This document shows, in pieces, positions 1 through 8,885 of a stretch of DNA of 64,000 bases (within the stretch, counting starts at the first letter, position 1; every line of letters starts with the position of its first letter). The notes under the pieces are model-generated. The model saw only the letters and a program-made list of their open reading frames with translations, searched no databases and was not told where the DNA came from. The stretch is from DASRHK01 sp963776465 (GTDB lineage Bacteria; Pseudomonadota; Gammaproteobacteria; Nevskiales; Nevskiaceae), in the NCBI GenBank assembly GCA_963776465.1, contig CAVZMV010000002.1, forward strand, positions 682,001-746,000, in the 5' to 3' direction. The position numbers and the translations under genes were made by a program.

Positions 1-247
1 CAAGGCCCCGCAGGCGACGTTCATCGGCCACTACGGTTTCGAGCGCATGAATCAGCTCATCATCGCGTTCCACGTGGCCGCGGAGGGGGAGATCCGGCTC
101 GGCGAGGAGCTGGTCGAGTTCAAGCACGTGGAGGCCCAGAAGGCGCGCTACTGGCCGGCTGCAACGGGCCTCGCGCTGCGCGACTGGCTCCGCAGTCAGG
201 GACACGATCCGCAGCCGCTGGACTTTCCGCCGTTACGGCGCAGCTGA
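1..247 (+). CDS. NUDIX hydrolase, C-terminal part (5' truncated by window edge)
   Basis: Only the last 81 residues are present; the reading frame is open from base 2 to the TGA at 245-247. The fragment carries FERMNQL followed by a short beta-rich stretch and a WPAATG-x-ALRDWL ending, which I recognise from NADH-pyrophosphatase-like NUDIX hydrolases, enzymes that hydrolyse nucleoside diphosphates linked to another moiety. The NUDIX box itself (GX5EX7REUXEEXGU) would lie upstream and cannot be checked, so the substrate is unknown. The stop codon overlaps the convergent acetyl-CoA hydrolase gene by 15 bases. Confidence 0.7.
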   Translation, partial: KAPQATFIGHYGFERMNQLIIAFHVAAEGEIRLGEELVEFKHVEAQKARYWPAATGLALRDWLRSQGHDPQPLDFPPLRRS

Positions 248-2392
248 CACGGCCAGCTCTTCGATCAGCAGGTTTCGCGCGATGCGGTCCTGCAGCGACC
301 GCGGATGCATCAGTTCCAGGCGCTCGAGAAACGGGCGGGCCTCCGCCGGCGCCTGTCGGGACCGTAGTCCGTGCCGCAACAGCCGCCACTTCGGAGTCGC
401 GTCCACGCGCGCCTTGAGACGCCGCATTGCCTTAGCCAGCACGAGCTCCTCGGCCGTGAAGTCGCAGCCAAGCGGGAACTCCGGGAAGAGTCCCGCCCGC
501 CGATGTGGCGCCAGCGCTTGCTCCAGCCGCTCCGGCGTATTCTGCAGATATCTGCCTGGAATCAAGTAGTTCGCCTCGATCTTGCCGGCTTTCTTGGCTT
601 GCGCCAGAAGCTCGGCCTGGAAGCGGGAGTCGGCGATGTTGATCAGTGCCTTGGCAACTTCGTTGTCCGTTCGCGATCGCAGCTGCGCGGCCCCGTACTC
701 GGTGACGACGATGTCGCGCAGGTGGCGAGCGATAGTGCAGTGACCGTAGTTGAAGACGATGTTGCTGGTGGCCTGGCCGGCGTCGCGCACCGCCCGGATC
801 ATGATCACCGAGCGGCCGGTCAGCAGCTGGTGCGCCATCGCCACGAAGTTGTACTGGCCGCCGACGCCGCTGATCACCCCGCCGTCGGCCAGGCCATCCG
901 AAACCACGGCGCCCGAGAGCGTCACCATGATGCCGGTGTTCATGAAGCGCGCATCCTTGCGCTGGAGCTTGTAGAGCCGCGGGTTGTGATCGAGCTGGTT
1001 GATCCGGTCCACGCCAGTCATGCAGATCTGCGCGCGCTCTTCTTCGGGCAGCTCACGCAGCCACCTGTAGAAGGCGTTCGGACCGAGGAAGAACGCTCCA
1101 TGCAGCACGCAGCCGTTGCGCAGCGCGCGCCCCAGGCATTTGCCGGCGATGACGGCGCGCGCCTTCGGATCGGCGACGTTGGCGATGACACGCTCGCCGT
1201 CGGGAGCGACGAGGTAGCCCTGGTCGTACCGTGTCGCCTCGTTGAAGAATCCGTGGTGCTGCAGCACCTCGAAATCCTTGGTGCGGATGACGCGCAAGCC
1301 GAGCTCGGCCAGCGCCTCGAGAATCGTCGGCTGCAGGTCCGAAGGATCGCAGCGCCCGGCGTCGATCAGCTGCTGCAGTGCCCAGAAATCGTAGACGCGG
1401 CGCTTCAGGATGCCGGCGGTGTAAAGGTGCATGAAGCCGTCGACGAACATCTCGGAGGCGCCATACAGCCCGCGCGCGAAGGCGCCGGTGCCGCCGCATT
1501 CCTCGATCAGATCCGCGTGTCGCTCGAGCACGCCGGCATCCGCCAGGACCTGCTGGTAAACGTCGCCGCGCTGGTGCCGCATCAGCAGGGCATGAACGAT
1601 GGCGTCGCCCAGCGCCCCGATGCCGATCTGCAGGGTGCCACCGTCGCGGACCAGCGCGCTGGCGTGCAGTCCGATCAGGTAGTCGGGGGTCGTGACGGCC
1701 AGCTTCGGGGTGGAGAACAGCGTCGTGCTGTAACGAGGGTGGTCGACGACGATGTCGAAGTAATCGCCAGACACTTCGGCGTCGTTCGCCATGTAGGGCA
1801 GGTTCTGGTTCACGAGCGCCACGGCCGCGTGCGGGCGTCCGCTGTCGCGCATGAGCGAAATCAGCTCCGGCGCGGTATCGGGGTTGCTCGACAGGCTGTA
1901 GCGCAGCTCGCTGCCGCCGTCGCGCTTGCACACCATCTGCGCGGCGACGTTGCAGCCCTGCGCGAAGACGTCGCGGGCCGCGTGCGTGTAGTTGCTGCTG
2001 ATGTAGTGCTGCTGGGCGTGGCTGTTGCCGAGGAACTTGCCCGGCGTGAAGAAGAATTCACAGACCTCGACGTTGGGCGGCAAGTTCTTCGCGCGCAGCG
2101 CGGCGAGATAGTCGAGGTCGGGACAGTCGCCGAACACGCGCGCCACGAACGGCTTGAGGAACGCGCGCTCCAGCGCAGAGGCTCCCGCGGGCTTCTCCAG
2201 CGACAGCGCGGTGAGGATCTTGAGCTTGAGGCTGCGGTCCTTCAGCGCGCGTGCATAGAGCGCGTTGATCAGCTGCACCGGCTTGCCCAGGCCCAGCGGC
2301 ATGCCGATGACGACGTTCGTGCCGACGCGGGCGATGATCTCGTCCACCGCGCGCTCCACGTCGTCGACGATGCAGACGGCCCGTCCGCTCAT
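233..2392 (-). CDS. Acetyl-CoA hydrolase/CoA-transferase family protein, long form
   Basis: This 719-residue cytoplasmic enzyme belongs to the acetyl-CoA hydrolase/transferase family, which moves CoA between acetate and other short acids or hydrolyses acetyl-CoA. Visible family marks are a central GLHASALVRDGGTLQIG segment, a glycine-rich GVISGVGGQ turn and a downstream VVTEYGAAQLRSRT segment; in family I CoA-transferases the Glu of such a TEYG motif is associated with catalysis. It is longer than the roughly 500-residue SucCD-independent transferases. I chose ATG 2392 because homology-like sequence begins shortly after it; ATGs at 2428 and 2431 are also in frame and no site has a convincing ribosome-binding sequence. 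It is divergent from aceE, so acetyl-CoA producing and consuming genes are back to back. The exact CoA acceptor cannot be read from sequence. Confidence 0.85.
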   Translation of the reverse strand: MSGRAVCIVDDVERAVDEIIARVGTNVVIGMPLGLGKPVQLINALYARALKDRSLKLKILTALSLEKPAGASALERAFLKPFVARVFGDCPDLDYLAALRAKNLPPNVEVCEFFFTPGKFLGNSHAQQHYISSNYTHAARDVFAQGCNVAAQMVCKRDGGSELRYSLSSNPDTAPELISLMRDSGRPHAAVALVNQNLPYMANDAEVSGDYFDIVVDHPRYSTTLFSTPKLAVTTPDYLIGLHASALVRDGGTLQIGIGALGDAIVHALLMRHQRGDVYQQVLADAGVLERHADLIEECGGTGAFARGLYGASEMFVDGFMHLYTAGILKRRVYDFWALQQLIDAGRCDPSDLQPTILEALAELGLRVIRTKDFEVLQHHGFFNEATRYDQGYLVAPDGERVIANVADPKARAVIAGKCLGRALRNGCVLHGAFFLGPNAFYRWLRELPEEERAQICMTGVDRINQLDHNPRLYKLQRKDARFMNTGIMVTLSGAVVSDGLADGGVISGVGGQYNFVAMAHQLLTGRSVIMIRAVRDAGQATSNIVFNYGHCTIARHLRDIVVTEYGAAQLRSRTDNEVAKALINIADSRFQAELLAQAKKAGKIEANYLIPGRYLQNTPERLEQALAPHRRAGLFPEFPLGCDFTAEELVLAKAMRRLKARVDATPKWRLLRHGLRSRQAPAEARPFLERLELMHPRSLQDRIARNLLIEELAVSAAP

Positions 2393-2461
2393 GGCAGCTT
2401 CATGCGCTCCGATGTGGTCGCGGGCCATCATGCACGCGCCGCACGCAGCGAGGGAAGCGGG

Positions 2462-2491
2462 CTGACACGGATCGCGGCCGCCCGTTACCAT
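2462..2491 (+). promoter_or_regulatory. Probable sigma-70 promoter of aceE-aceF
   Basis: CTGACA at 2462-2467 (5 of 6 to TTGACA) is followed after 18 bases by TACCAT at 2486-2491 (4 of 6 to TATAAT). A start of transcription near 2498 would leave a leader of about 16 bases containing the aceE ribosome-binding site. The same CTGACA-N18 layout occurs before the rubredoxin gene. This is pattern matching only. Confidence 0.5.
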
Positions 2492-2513
2492 GCCGGTCCC
2501 TGACGGAAGACCC

Positions 2514-5183
2514 ATGAACGACGCCGCCGCGCCCAAGGACCTCGACCCGCAGGAGACGCGGGAGTGGCTCGACGCGCTCGACTCGGTGCTCGAGCGCGAG
2601 GGCCCGGAGCGCGCCCATGCGTTGCTGGAGGCGCTGATCGAGCGCGCCAGGCTGTCCGGTGCCTTCATCCCGTTCTCGCCGAACACGGCCTACATCAACA
2701 CGATCCCTCCGCATCTGGAGGAGCGCTCGCCCGGCGATCACGCGCTGGAGTGGCGCATCCGCTCGCTGATCCGCTGGAACGCGATGGCGATGGTGCTCAA
2801 CTCCAACCGCGAGCACGCCGGCATCGGCGGCCACATCGCCACCTTCGCCTCCGCTGCCACGCTCTACGACGTCGGCTTCAACCATTTCTGGAAGGGGCCC
2901 GAGCACGCGCAGGGGCAGGACCTGATCTACGTGCAGGGACACTGCACGCCCGGCATCTACGCACGCTCTTTTCTGGAAGGCCGCCTGACCGAAGCAGAGC
3001 TGCAGCGCTTCCGCATGGAAGCGCTGGGGCGCGGGCTGTCGTCGTATCCGCACGCCTGGCTGATGCCCGACTACTGGCAGTTCGCCAACGTGTCGATGGG
3101 CCTCGGCCCCATCATGGCGATCTACCAGGCGCGGCTGATGAAGTACCTGCACAACCGCGGCATCAAGGACATGACCGGCCGCAAGGTCTGGTGCTTCTGC
3201 GGCGACGGCGAGATGGACGAGCCCGAGTCGCTCGGCGCCATCGACATCGCCGATCGCGAGCGACTCGACAACCTGATCTTCGTGGTGAACTGCAATCTGC
3301 AGCGCCTCGACGGCCCGGTGCGCGGCAACGGCAAGATCATCCAGGAGCTGGAGGGCATGTTCCGTGGCGCCGGCTGGAACGTGATCAAGGTGATCTGGGG
3401 CTCGGCCTGGGATGGCCTGATCGCGCAGGACCGCAACGGCGATCTGATCCGCACGTTCAACGAGACCGTCGACGGCGAGTACCAGAACTTCAAGGCCAAG
3501 GGCGGCAAGTACACGCGCGACAATTTCTTCGGCAAGCATCCCGAGCTTCTGCGCATGGTCTCGAGCATGACCGACGAGGACGTCGCGCAGCTCAACCGCG
3601 GCGGCCACGATCCGCACAAGGTTTACGCCGCTTACGCGAGCGCGGTGAAGCACACCGGCACGCCGACCGTGATCCTGGCCAAGACGGTGAAGGGCTACGG
3701 CATGGGCGAAGCCGGCGAGGGCCAGAACATCACCCACCAGCAGAAGAAGATGGGCGAGGAAGCGCTGAAGGCCTTCCGCGACCGCTTCAAGATCCCGGTG
3801 CCCGACGAGCAGATCGCCGGCACGCCGTTCTATCGGCCACCGGAGGATTCGCCCGAGATCCAGTACCTGAAGGCGCGCCGCAAGGAGCTGGGCGGGCCGC
3901 TGCCGTTCCGCAACCGCAAGTCCGACACGCTGCCGGTGCCGCCGCTCGCCTCGTTCGAGCGCATCACCGCCGGCACCGGCGAGCGCGAGATCTCCACGAC
4001 GATGGCGTTCGTGCAATTGCTGCAATCGCTCTGCCGCGACAAGGGCATCGGCAGCCGCATTGTGCCGATCGTCCCCGATGAGGCGCGTACCTTCGGCATG
4101 GAAGGCATGTTCCGCGCGCTGGGCATCTACTCGGCGGTAGGCCAGAAGTACAAGCCGGAGGATTCCGAGCAGCTCGCTTTCTACAAGGAGGACATCAAGG
4201 GGCAGATCCTCGAGGAAGGCATCACCGAGGCCGGCGCCATGTCGTCGTGGATCGCCGCCGCGACCTCGTACTCCAACCACGGCGTCTCCCTGGTGCCGTT
4301 CTTCATCTTCTATTCGATGTTCGGTTTCCAGCGCGTCGCCGACCTGTGCTGGGCCGCGGGCGACATGCGCGCGCGCGGATTCCTGATGGGCGCCACCGCC
4401 GGCCGCACCACGCTCAACGGCGAGGGCCTGCAGCATGAAGACGGACACAGCCACATCATCAGCGGCACCGTGCCGAACTGCCGCTCGTACGATCCGGCGT
4501 TCGCCTACGAGCTAGCGGTGGTGGTTCAGCACGGCATGCAGCAGATGTACGGTCCGGAGCCGCAGGACGTTTACTACTACCTCACCGTCTACAACGAGAA
4601 CCACCAGCATCCGGCCATGCCTGCCGGCGTGGAAGAGGGGATTGTCCGCGGCATGTACAAGCTTCAGGCGGAGCCCGCGCCGGGGAAGCTGCACGTGCAG
4701 CTGCTGGGTTCGGGCAGCATCCTGCGTGAGGTCATCGCCGCCGCTGCGCTGCTCAAGGAGGAGTGGGGCGTCACCAGCGACGTATGGAGCGTGCCGAGCT
4801 TCACCGAGCTGGCGCGTGACGGTCACGACGTCGAGCGCTGGAATTTGCTGCACCCTAACGAAACGCCGCGCGTGAGCTACGTGCAGCAATGCTTGAAGAA
4901 TGCCAAGGGCCCCGCCGTCGCGTCCACCGACTGGGTGCGGGCGTACGCCGAGCAGATCCGGCCCTACGTGCCGATGGAGTACCACGTGCTCGGAACGGAT
5001 GGTTTCGGGCGCAGCGACAACCGTCCGGCGCTGCGCGACTTCTTCGAAGTCGATCGGCGCTGGATCACGGTCCGCGCGCTCAAGGCGCTGGCCGACGAGA
5101 AGCTGGTCCCGCTGGAGCGCGTGGCCCAGGCCATCAAGATCCTCGGCATCAAGCCGGATCGCATCGCGCCCTGGAAGGTCTAG
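2514..5183 (+). CDS. aceE: Pyruvate dehydrogenase E1 component, homodimeric type
   Basis: AceE decarboxylates pyruvate with thiamine diphosphate and passes the acetyl group to lipoyl groups of AceF; it is the entry enzyme of the pyruvate dehydrogenase complex in the cytoplasm. The 889-residue length matches homodimeric E1p (about 887 in E. coli), not the alpha/beta type. The thiamine-diphosphate motif is clear: GDGEMDEPES begins at residue 230 and NCNLQ follows at about 259. The start at 2514 is set by GGAAGA at 2505-2510; an in-frame ATG at 2490 lies inside the proposed promoter and lacks such a site. aceF follows after six bases. No lpdA (E3) gene is adjacent. Confidence 0.97.
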   Translation: MNDAAAPKDLDPQETREWLDALDSVLEREGPERAHALLEALIERARLSGAFIPFSPNTAYINTIPPHLEERSPGDHALEWRIRSLIRWNAMAMVLNSNREHAGIGGHIATFASAATLYDVGFNHFWKGPEHAQGQDLIYVQGHCTPGIYARSFLEGRLTEAELQRFRMEALGRGLSSYPHAWLMPDYWQFANVSMGLGPIMAIYQARLMKYLHNRGIKDMTGRKVWCFCGDGEMDEPESLGAIDIADRERLDNLIFVVNCNLQRLDGPVRGNGKIIQELEGMFRGAGWNVIKVIWGSAWDGLIAQDRNGDLIRTFNETVDGEYQNFKAKGGKYTRDNFFGKHPELLRMVSSMTDEDVAQLNRGGHDPHKVYAAYASAVKHTGTPTVILAKTVKGYGMGEAGEGQNITHQQKKMGEEALKAFRDRFKIPVPDEQIAGTPFYRPPEDSPEIQYLKARRKELGGPLPFRNRKSDTLPVPPLASFERITAGTGEREISTTMAFVQLLQSLCRDKGIGSRIVPIVPDEARTFGMEGMFRALGIYSAVGQKYKPEDSEQLAFYKEDIKGQILEEGITEAGAMSSWIAAATSYSNHGVSLVPFFIFYSMFGFQRVADLCWAAGDMRARGFLMGATAGRTTLNGEGLQHEDGHSHIISGTVPNCRSYDPAFAYELAVVVQHGMQQMYGPEPQDVYYYLTVYNENHQHPAMPAGVEEGIVRGMYKLQAEPAPGKLHVQLLGSGSILREVIAAAALLKEEWGVTSDVWSVPSFTELARDGHDVERWNLLHPNETPRVSYVQQCLKNAKGPAVASTDWVRAYAEQIRPYVPMEYHVLGTDGFGRSDNRPALRDFFEVDRRWITVRALKALADEKLVPLERVAQAIKILGIKPDRIAPWKV

Positions 5184-5189
5184 CGGGTC

Positions 5190-6824
5190 ATGGCCGCCAT
5201 CGACGCGAAGGTGCCCGACATCGGCGACTACCAGGGCGTGCCGGTGATCGAGGTGCTGGTGAAGGATGGCGACCGCGTCGAGAAAGACGCGCCGCTGATC
5301 GTGCTGGAGTCCGACAAGGCGACGATGGAGGTGCCGTCGCCGGCAGCCGGTGTCGTGCGCGGCCTGAAGGTGAAAGCCGGCGACAAGCTCTCGCAAGGAG
5401 ACCTGATCTGCCGGCTCGAAACCGCGGACGCTGAGGCAGCAACGGCCAAGGAGCCGCCGAAACCTGCCGCCGAGGCGCAACCCAAACCCGCGCCCGAAAA
5501 AGCCGCCGCCGAGAAGCCAGCGCCTGCGACAGCAAAGAGGTCGTCTACGCCTGCTTCGAAAATCGAAGTGACCGTTCCCGACATCGGCGACTACCAGGGC
5601 GTGCCGGTGATCGAGGTGCTGGTCAAGGACGGCGATCGCGTCGAGAAGGATGCGCCACTGATCGTGCTGGAGTCCGACAAGGCGACGATGGAGGTGCCAT
5701 CCCCGGCTGCCGGCGTCGTGCGCGATCTGAAGCCCCAGGTAGGCGACAAGGTTTCGCAAGGCGATCGGGTCTGCACCCTGGAGGCTGCAGACGGCGCTGC
5801 CCCAGACGTCGTGGCGACCGCGCCGCCGGCGGAAAAGACCGCACGCCTATCCATCGGACCCGCGGTCGAGGACCGCGCTACGAAATCAGTAGCAGCGCCC
5901 GCGCCGACGCAAGCAGCGTCCCCAGCCGCGCCGGCGGGCGGCGCCCATGCCGGCCCGGCGACGCGCAAGTGTGCGCGCGAGCTCGGCGTGAATCTCGCCA
6001 GGGTCGGCGGCAGTGGTCCGCACGGTCGCGTCACCATCGAGGACGTGCAGGCGTTCGTGAAAAGGGCGATGAGCGCACCCGCGCAAGCGGCCGGCGGCGC
6101 CATTCCGCCGATCCCGGCGGTGGACTTCGCCCAGTTCGGCGAGATCGAGAAAAAGCCGCTCGCGCGCATCCGCAAGCTCTCGGCGACGCACCTGCATCGC
6201 GCCTGGCTCAACATTCCGCACGTCACGCAATTCGACGAGGCGGACATCACCGACGTGGAGGCCTTCCGCAAATCCTCAGCGGAGGAGACCGACAAGAAGC
6301 TCACGCTGCTGCCGTTCATCATGAAAGCCGTCGCCAAGGCGATGGACGAGTACCCGGAATTCCGCTCCTCGCTTGCACCCGACGGCGAGACGCTGATCCT
6401 GAAGAAGTACTGTCATATCGGTTTTGCCGCCGACACCGAGAACGGGCTGGTGGTGCCGGTGGTGCGCGACGTCGACAAGAAGGGCGTCGTGCAGCTTGCC
6501 GACGAGTGCGGCGCGCTAGCGAAGAAAGCCCGCGACGGGAAGCTGAAGGCCGACGATATGAAGGGAGGCTGCTTCTCGATCTCCTCGCTCGGCGGCATCG
6601 GCGGCAGCCACTTCACGCCGATCGTCAACGCGCCGGAAGTCGCGATCCTGGGTGCATCCCGCGCGCAGACGCGGCCGGTGTGGAGCGGCAAGGCCTTCGA
6701 GCCGCGCCTGATGCTGCCGTTGTCGCTGTCCTATGATCATCGCGTCATCGACGGCGCGTATGCCGCACGCTTCATCGTGCTGCTGGTCAAATTGCTGTCC
6801 GACGTCCGGCGCCTGGCTTTGTAG
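5190..6824 (+). CDS. aceF: Dihydrolipoamide acetyltransferase, E2 of pyruvate dehydrogenase, two lipoyl domains
   Basis: AceF forms the core of the pyruvate dehydrogenase complex and transfers acetyl groups from lipoyl-lysine to CoA. Domain order in 544 residues: lipoyl domain 1 (lysine 43 in ESDKATMEV), an Ala/Pro/Lys-rich hinge, lipoyl domain 2 (lysine 164 in the same motif), a second hinge, a peripheral subunit-binding domain at about 252-288, and the catalytic domain ending with HRVIDG at 517-522, whose His and Asp are the active-site residues. E. coli has three lipoyl domains, many other bacteria one or two. The two lipoyl domains are identical over 48 residues (10-57 and 131-178). Translation is probably coupled to aceE, six bases upstream. 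Confidence 0.97.
   Translation: MAAIDAKVPDIGDYQGVPVIEVLVKDGDRVEKDAPLIVLESDKATMEVPSPAAGVVRGLKVKAGDKLSQGDLICRLETADAEAATAKEPPKPAAEAQPKPAPEKAAAEKPAPATAKRSSTPASKIEVTVPDIGDYQGVPVIEVLVKDGDRVEKDAPLIVLESDKATMEVPSPAAGVVRDLKPQVGDKVSQGDRVCTLEAADGAAPDVVATAPPAEKTARLSIGPAVEDRATKSVAAPAPTQAASPAAPAGGAHAGPATRKCARELGVNLARVGGSGPHGRVTIEDVQAFVKRAMSAPAQAAGGAIPPIPAVDFAQFGEIEKKPLARIRKLSATHLHRAWLNIPHVTQFDEADITDVEAFRKSSAEETDKKLTLLPFIMKAVAKAMDEYPEFRSSLAPDGETLILKKYCHIGFAADTENGLVVPVVRDVDKKGVVQLADECGALAKKARDGKLKADDMKGGCFSISSLGGIGGSHFTPIVNAPEVAILGASRAQTRPVWSGKAFEPRLMLPLSLSYDHRVIDGAYAARFIVLLVKLLSDVRRLAL
5217..5723 (+). repeat. Tandem lipoyl-domain DNA repeat inside aceF
   Basis: Bases 5217-5360 and 5580-5723 are near-identical copies 363 bases apart. 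Stretches of 44 bases (5217-5260 and 5580-5623) and about 41 bases around the lipoyl-lysine codon are identical, and the remaining differences within these copies are silent. The flanking hinge sequence is unrelated between the copies. Confidence 0.9.
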
Positions 6825-6856
6825 GCGCCGATTCATTCAAGACAGGGAGAGGTTGC

Positions 6857-7450
6857 GTGAAAAAAGTCCTGACGATCCTGGTTCTGGCGTGCGGCAACCT
6901 GGCGCTGGCGGCGCCGCCGGAAGGCAAGACCCAGTACATCACCGACGAAGTGACGGCGACGCTGCGCGACGCGCCGCGCAACGACGCCACGATCAAGGGC
7001 CTGTTCAAGAGCGGCACCCGGATCACGGTGCTCGAGACGCTGGGGCCCGACAGCTTCGCGCACGTGCGCATGGAGGACGGCCGGGACGGATGGATCCCGA
7101 CGCGCCTGATCTCCAACACACCGGCCGCCAAGGACCGCCTGAGCCCACTGCAGGTGGAGCTGAACCAGGCGCGCGAGCGCGTCAAGGCGCTGGAGAAGGA
7201 CCTGACGCAGACCAAGGAAGACCTGGCCAAGGCGCTGCCGGCGCTGGAGCTGGCCGCGGACAACGAGAAGCTCAAAGCGCTCGTGGCGGAGAAGGAACAG
7301 GCTGGGGCGGATCTGCAGCGTCGCTATAGCGACGAGGAGTCCCGGCGCAAGACGCTGATGACGGGCGGGGGCCTCGTCGTGGGCGGCGCCATCCTCGGGC
7401 TGGTGCTGCCGCTGTTGCGGCGCGGCCAGCGCCGGCGCGGCGGCTTCTAG
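6857..7450 (+). CDS. TIGR04211-type SH3 domain protein, envelope-anchored
   Basis: A 197-residue predicted envelope protein. An N-terminal signal sequence (Lys-Lys, hydrophobic core, LALAA) is followed by a bacterial SH3 domain (about residues 25-90, ending in DGWIPTRLI), a Leu/Lys/Glu-rich coiled coil (about 95-160), a single membrane helix near 170-187 and an Arg-rich tail. This is the layout of the TIGR04211/YgiM family, of poorly defined function. The start codon is GTG at 6857, fixed by AGGGAGAGG at 6844-6852 and by the signal peptide it begins. It follows aceF by 32 bases, where an lpdA gene would be common; I see no functional link to pyruvate dehydrogenase. Confidence 0.85.
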   Translation: MKKVLTILVLACGNLALAAPPEGKTQYITDEVTATLRDAPRNDATIKGLFKSGTRITVLETLGPDSFAHVRMEDGRDGWIPTRLISNTPAAKDRLSPLQVELNQARERVKALEKDLTQTKEDLAKALPALELAADNEKLKALVAEKEQAGADLQRRYSDEESRRKTLMTGGGLVVGGAILGLVLPLLRRGQRRRGGF

Positions 7451-7546
7451 CCGGACGCGCGCGCCACCGTTCAGCGGCGATTCAGGCGGGAACCTTCAGG
7501 CTGCGAGCCGATCTATCGGCAAGGCGCACCGCGCGGGGAGTGGGGA

Positions 7547-8167
7547 ATGAAAATCCATCTGGCTGCATGTCTGGCAGCGTTGCTGTGCTCCACCGCCGCC
7601 AGCGCCGCGGGCGGCAACATCACCGGCGTCGCCGGGTTTCGGCAGCTCGACGAAGACCAGTGGGCCCCGACCGACACGCACGGCTTGCTCGGCGTGCTGG
7701 CCGACTTCTCCTACTGGGATTTCCCGCTGCACATCGAGCTCGGCCTGAATGGGTCCCGCGACGAGGCATCCGGCCGCGACGAGGACCTGGAGCAGTCCGT
7801 CGGCCAGTTCTCCGTCGGCGCGGTGCTGATCCCGGACTACGGCCACATGCGTCCGTATTTCGCCTTTGGCGTCGCGGCGGTAACGATGGAAGCGGAGATC
7901 GAGGACGCCGGCGGACATGACCGCGACGAGGACACGTCCACCGGCGCCTACATCGGCGGCGGCATCCTCTGGCGCCTCACGCCCAACTTCGACCTGGGAT
8001 TCGATGCGCGCTACCTGGGCGGCACCGACATGCGGCTCTTCGGCAACAAGGTCGACGCGGACTCCTACACTGTGGCCATGCGCATCGGCTACGGCTGGGA
8101 CTGGCACCGTCGCGACTACGACGACGATCGCCGTGGGCCGCCGCCCCGTCGCCCGCGCCGCTACTAG
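7547..8167 (+). CDS. Predicted outer-membrane beta-barrel protein
   Basis: The 206-residue product starts with a classical signal peptide ending in ASAAG. The rest alternates hydrophobic and polar residues with many aromatic girdle residues and short Asp/Gly-rich turns, as in small eight-stranded outer-membrane barrels. The last strand ends in YGWDW, followed by an unusual Arg/Asp/Pro-rich tail of about 20 residues (PPPRRPRR) beyond the usual terminal aromatic. I do not recognise a specific family. Start chosen from the GGGAGTGGGGA ribosome-binding sequence just before 7547 and the signal peptide. Confidence 0.7.
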   Translation: MKIHLAACLAALLCSTAASAAGGNITGVAGFRQLDEDQWAPTDTHGLLGVLADFSYWDFPLHIELGLNGSRDEASGRDEDLEQSVGQFSVGAVLIPDYGHMRPYFAFGVAAVTMEAEIEDAGGHDRDEDTSTGAYIGGGILWRLTPNFDLGFDARYLGGTDMRLFGNKVDADSYTVAMRIGYGWDWHRRDYDDDRRGPPPRRPRRY

Positions 8168-8224
8168 CCAGTTCCGACCGGTCGTCCGCGCGCGCGTTCC
8201 TGCGGATCGGGCAAACTACGGCGC

Positions 8225-8524
8225 ATGCAAACACATCGATCGATTCTGCTGGCATTGTGCGTCGCTGTTCTTGCGGGCTGCTGCGCGCGCCCTCCCACAG
8301 CGGATGCGGCGTCCGTCCAGGTTGCCGGCAAGGTGACCGACGTCGCCGGCTTCGAGCAGTTCATCGCCTCGCGGCCTACCCCGGCGCAATTCCGGCAGCG
8401 CTATCCGGACGTGCTGCTGGTGGTTCCGGGTGACGTCGCCACCAAGGAGCTGCGCATGGACAAGAGCCGCTACTTCGCCGAGCTCGATGGGCAGCAGCGC
8501 ATCGTCGGCGGGGCGTTCCGCTAG
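8225..8524 (+). CDS. Small hypothetical lipoprotein
   Basis: A 99-residue product with a short charged N-terminus, a hydrophobic core and the lipobox LAGC, so the mature protein should be lipid-anchored in the envelope. The rest contains a region reading VTDVAGFEQFIAS followed by TPAQFRQRYPDVLLVVPGD and no known domain that I recognise. It lies between the beta-barrel gene and the alkyltransferase-like gene on the same strand. Upstream, CAAACT at 8212-8217 could be a weak -10 element close to the start codon. No function assigned. Confidence 0.65.
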   Translation: MQTHRSILLALCVAVLAGCCARPPTADAASVQVAGKVTDVAGFEQFIASRPTPAQFRQRYPDVLLVVPGDVATKELRMDKSRYFAELDGQQRIVGGAFR

Positions 8525-8552
8525 GGCGTCGCTTCGGATTCCGTAGCGGCGG

Positions 8553-8885
8553 ATGAAGGACCGCGACACGTACCGCCGGATCTGGGACGCCGTAAAGCAG
8601 ATTCCACGCGGCCGGGTCGCGACCTACGGCCAGATCGCCCAGGCGGCCGGCTTTGCCAAGCAGGCGCGGCTCGCGGGTTATGCGCTGCACAACCTCTCCG
8701 CTGGATCGCACGTCCCCTGGCATCGGGTGATCAATGCGCAGGGGCGGCTGTCCTTCCCGCCCGGCAGCGCCTCGTTCCGCGAGCAGAAGAAGCGGCTGCA
8801 GGACGAGGGCATCGCCTTCGTCGGCGGCCGCATCGACCTCGAGCGCTTCCGCTGGCGCGCCCGCAGCGACGCGCCCGTGCTGTAG
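8553..8885 (+). CDS. Alkyltransferase-like (ATL) DNA repair protein, MGMT fold without catalytic cysteine
   Basis: The 110-residue protein matches the C-terminal DNA-binding fold of O6-alkylguanine-DNA alkyltransferase, but the catalytic PCHRV motif reads PWHRV, with Trp56 replacing the alkyl-acceptor Cys. Known ATL proteins with this change bind and flip O6-alkylguanine without repairing it and direct the lesion to nucleotide excision repair. The helix-turn-helix region (VATYGQIAQAAG) and the LAGYALHN segment are intact. Length is typical for stand-alone ATLs. Its stop codon lies within the first bases of a hairpin repeat that separates it from the convergent M13 peptidase gene. Confidence 0.9.
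   Translation: MKDRDTYRRIWDAVKQIPRGRVATYGQIAQAAGFAKQARLAGYALHNLSAGSHVPWHRVINAQGRLSFPPGSASFREQKKRLQDEGIAFVGGRIDLERFRWRARSDAPVL

Noticed and set aside
371..2503. A 710-codon plus-strand open frame opposite the acetyl-CoA hydrolase gene
   Set aside because: Shadow frame; the minus strand encodes a conserved enzyme and the plus product is compositionally biased.
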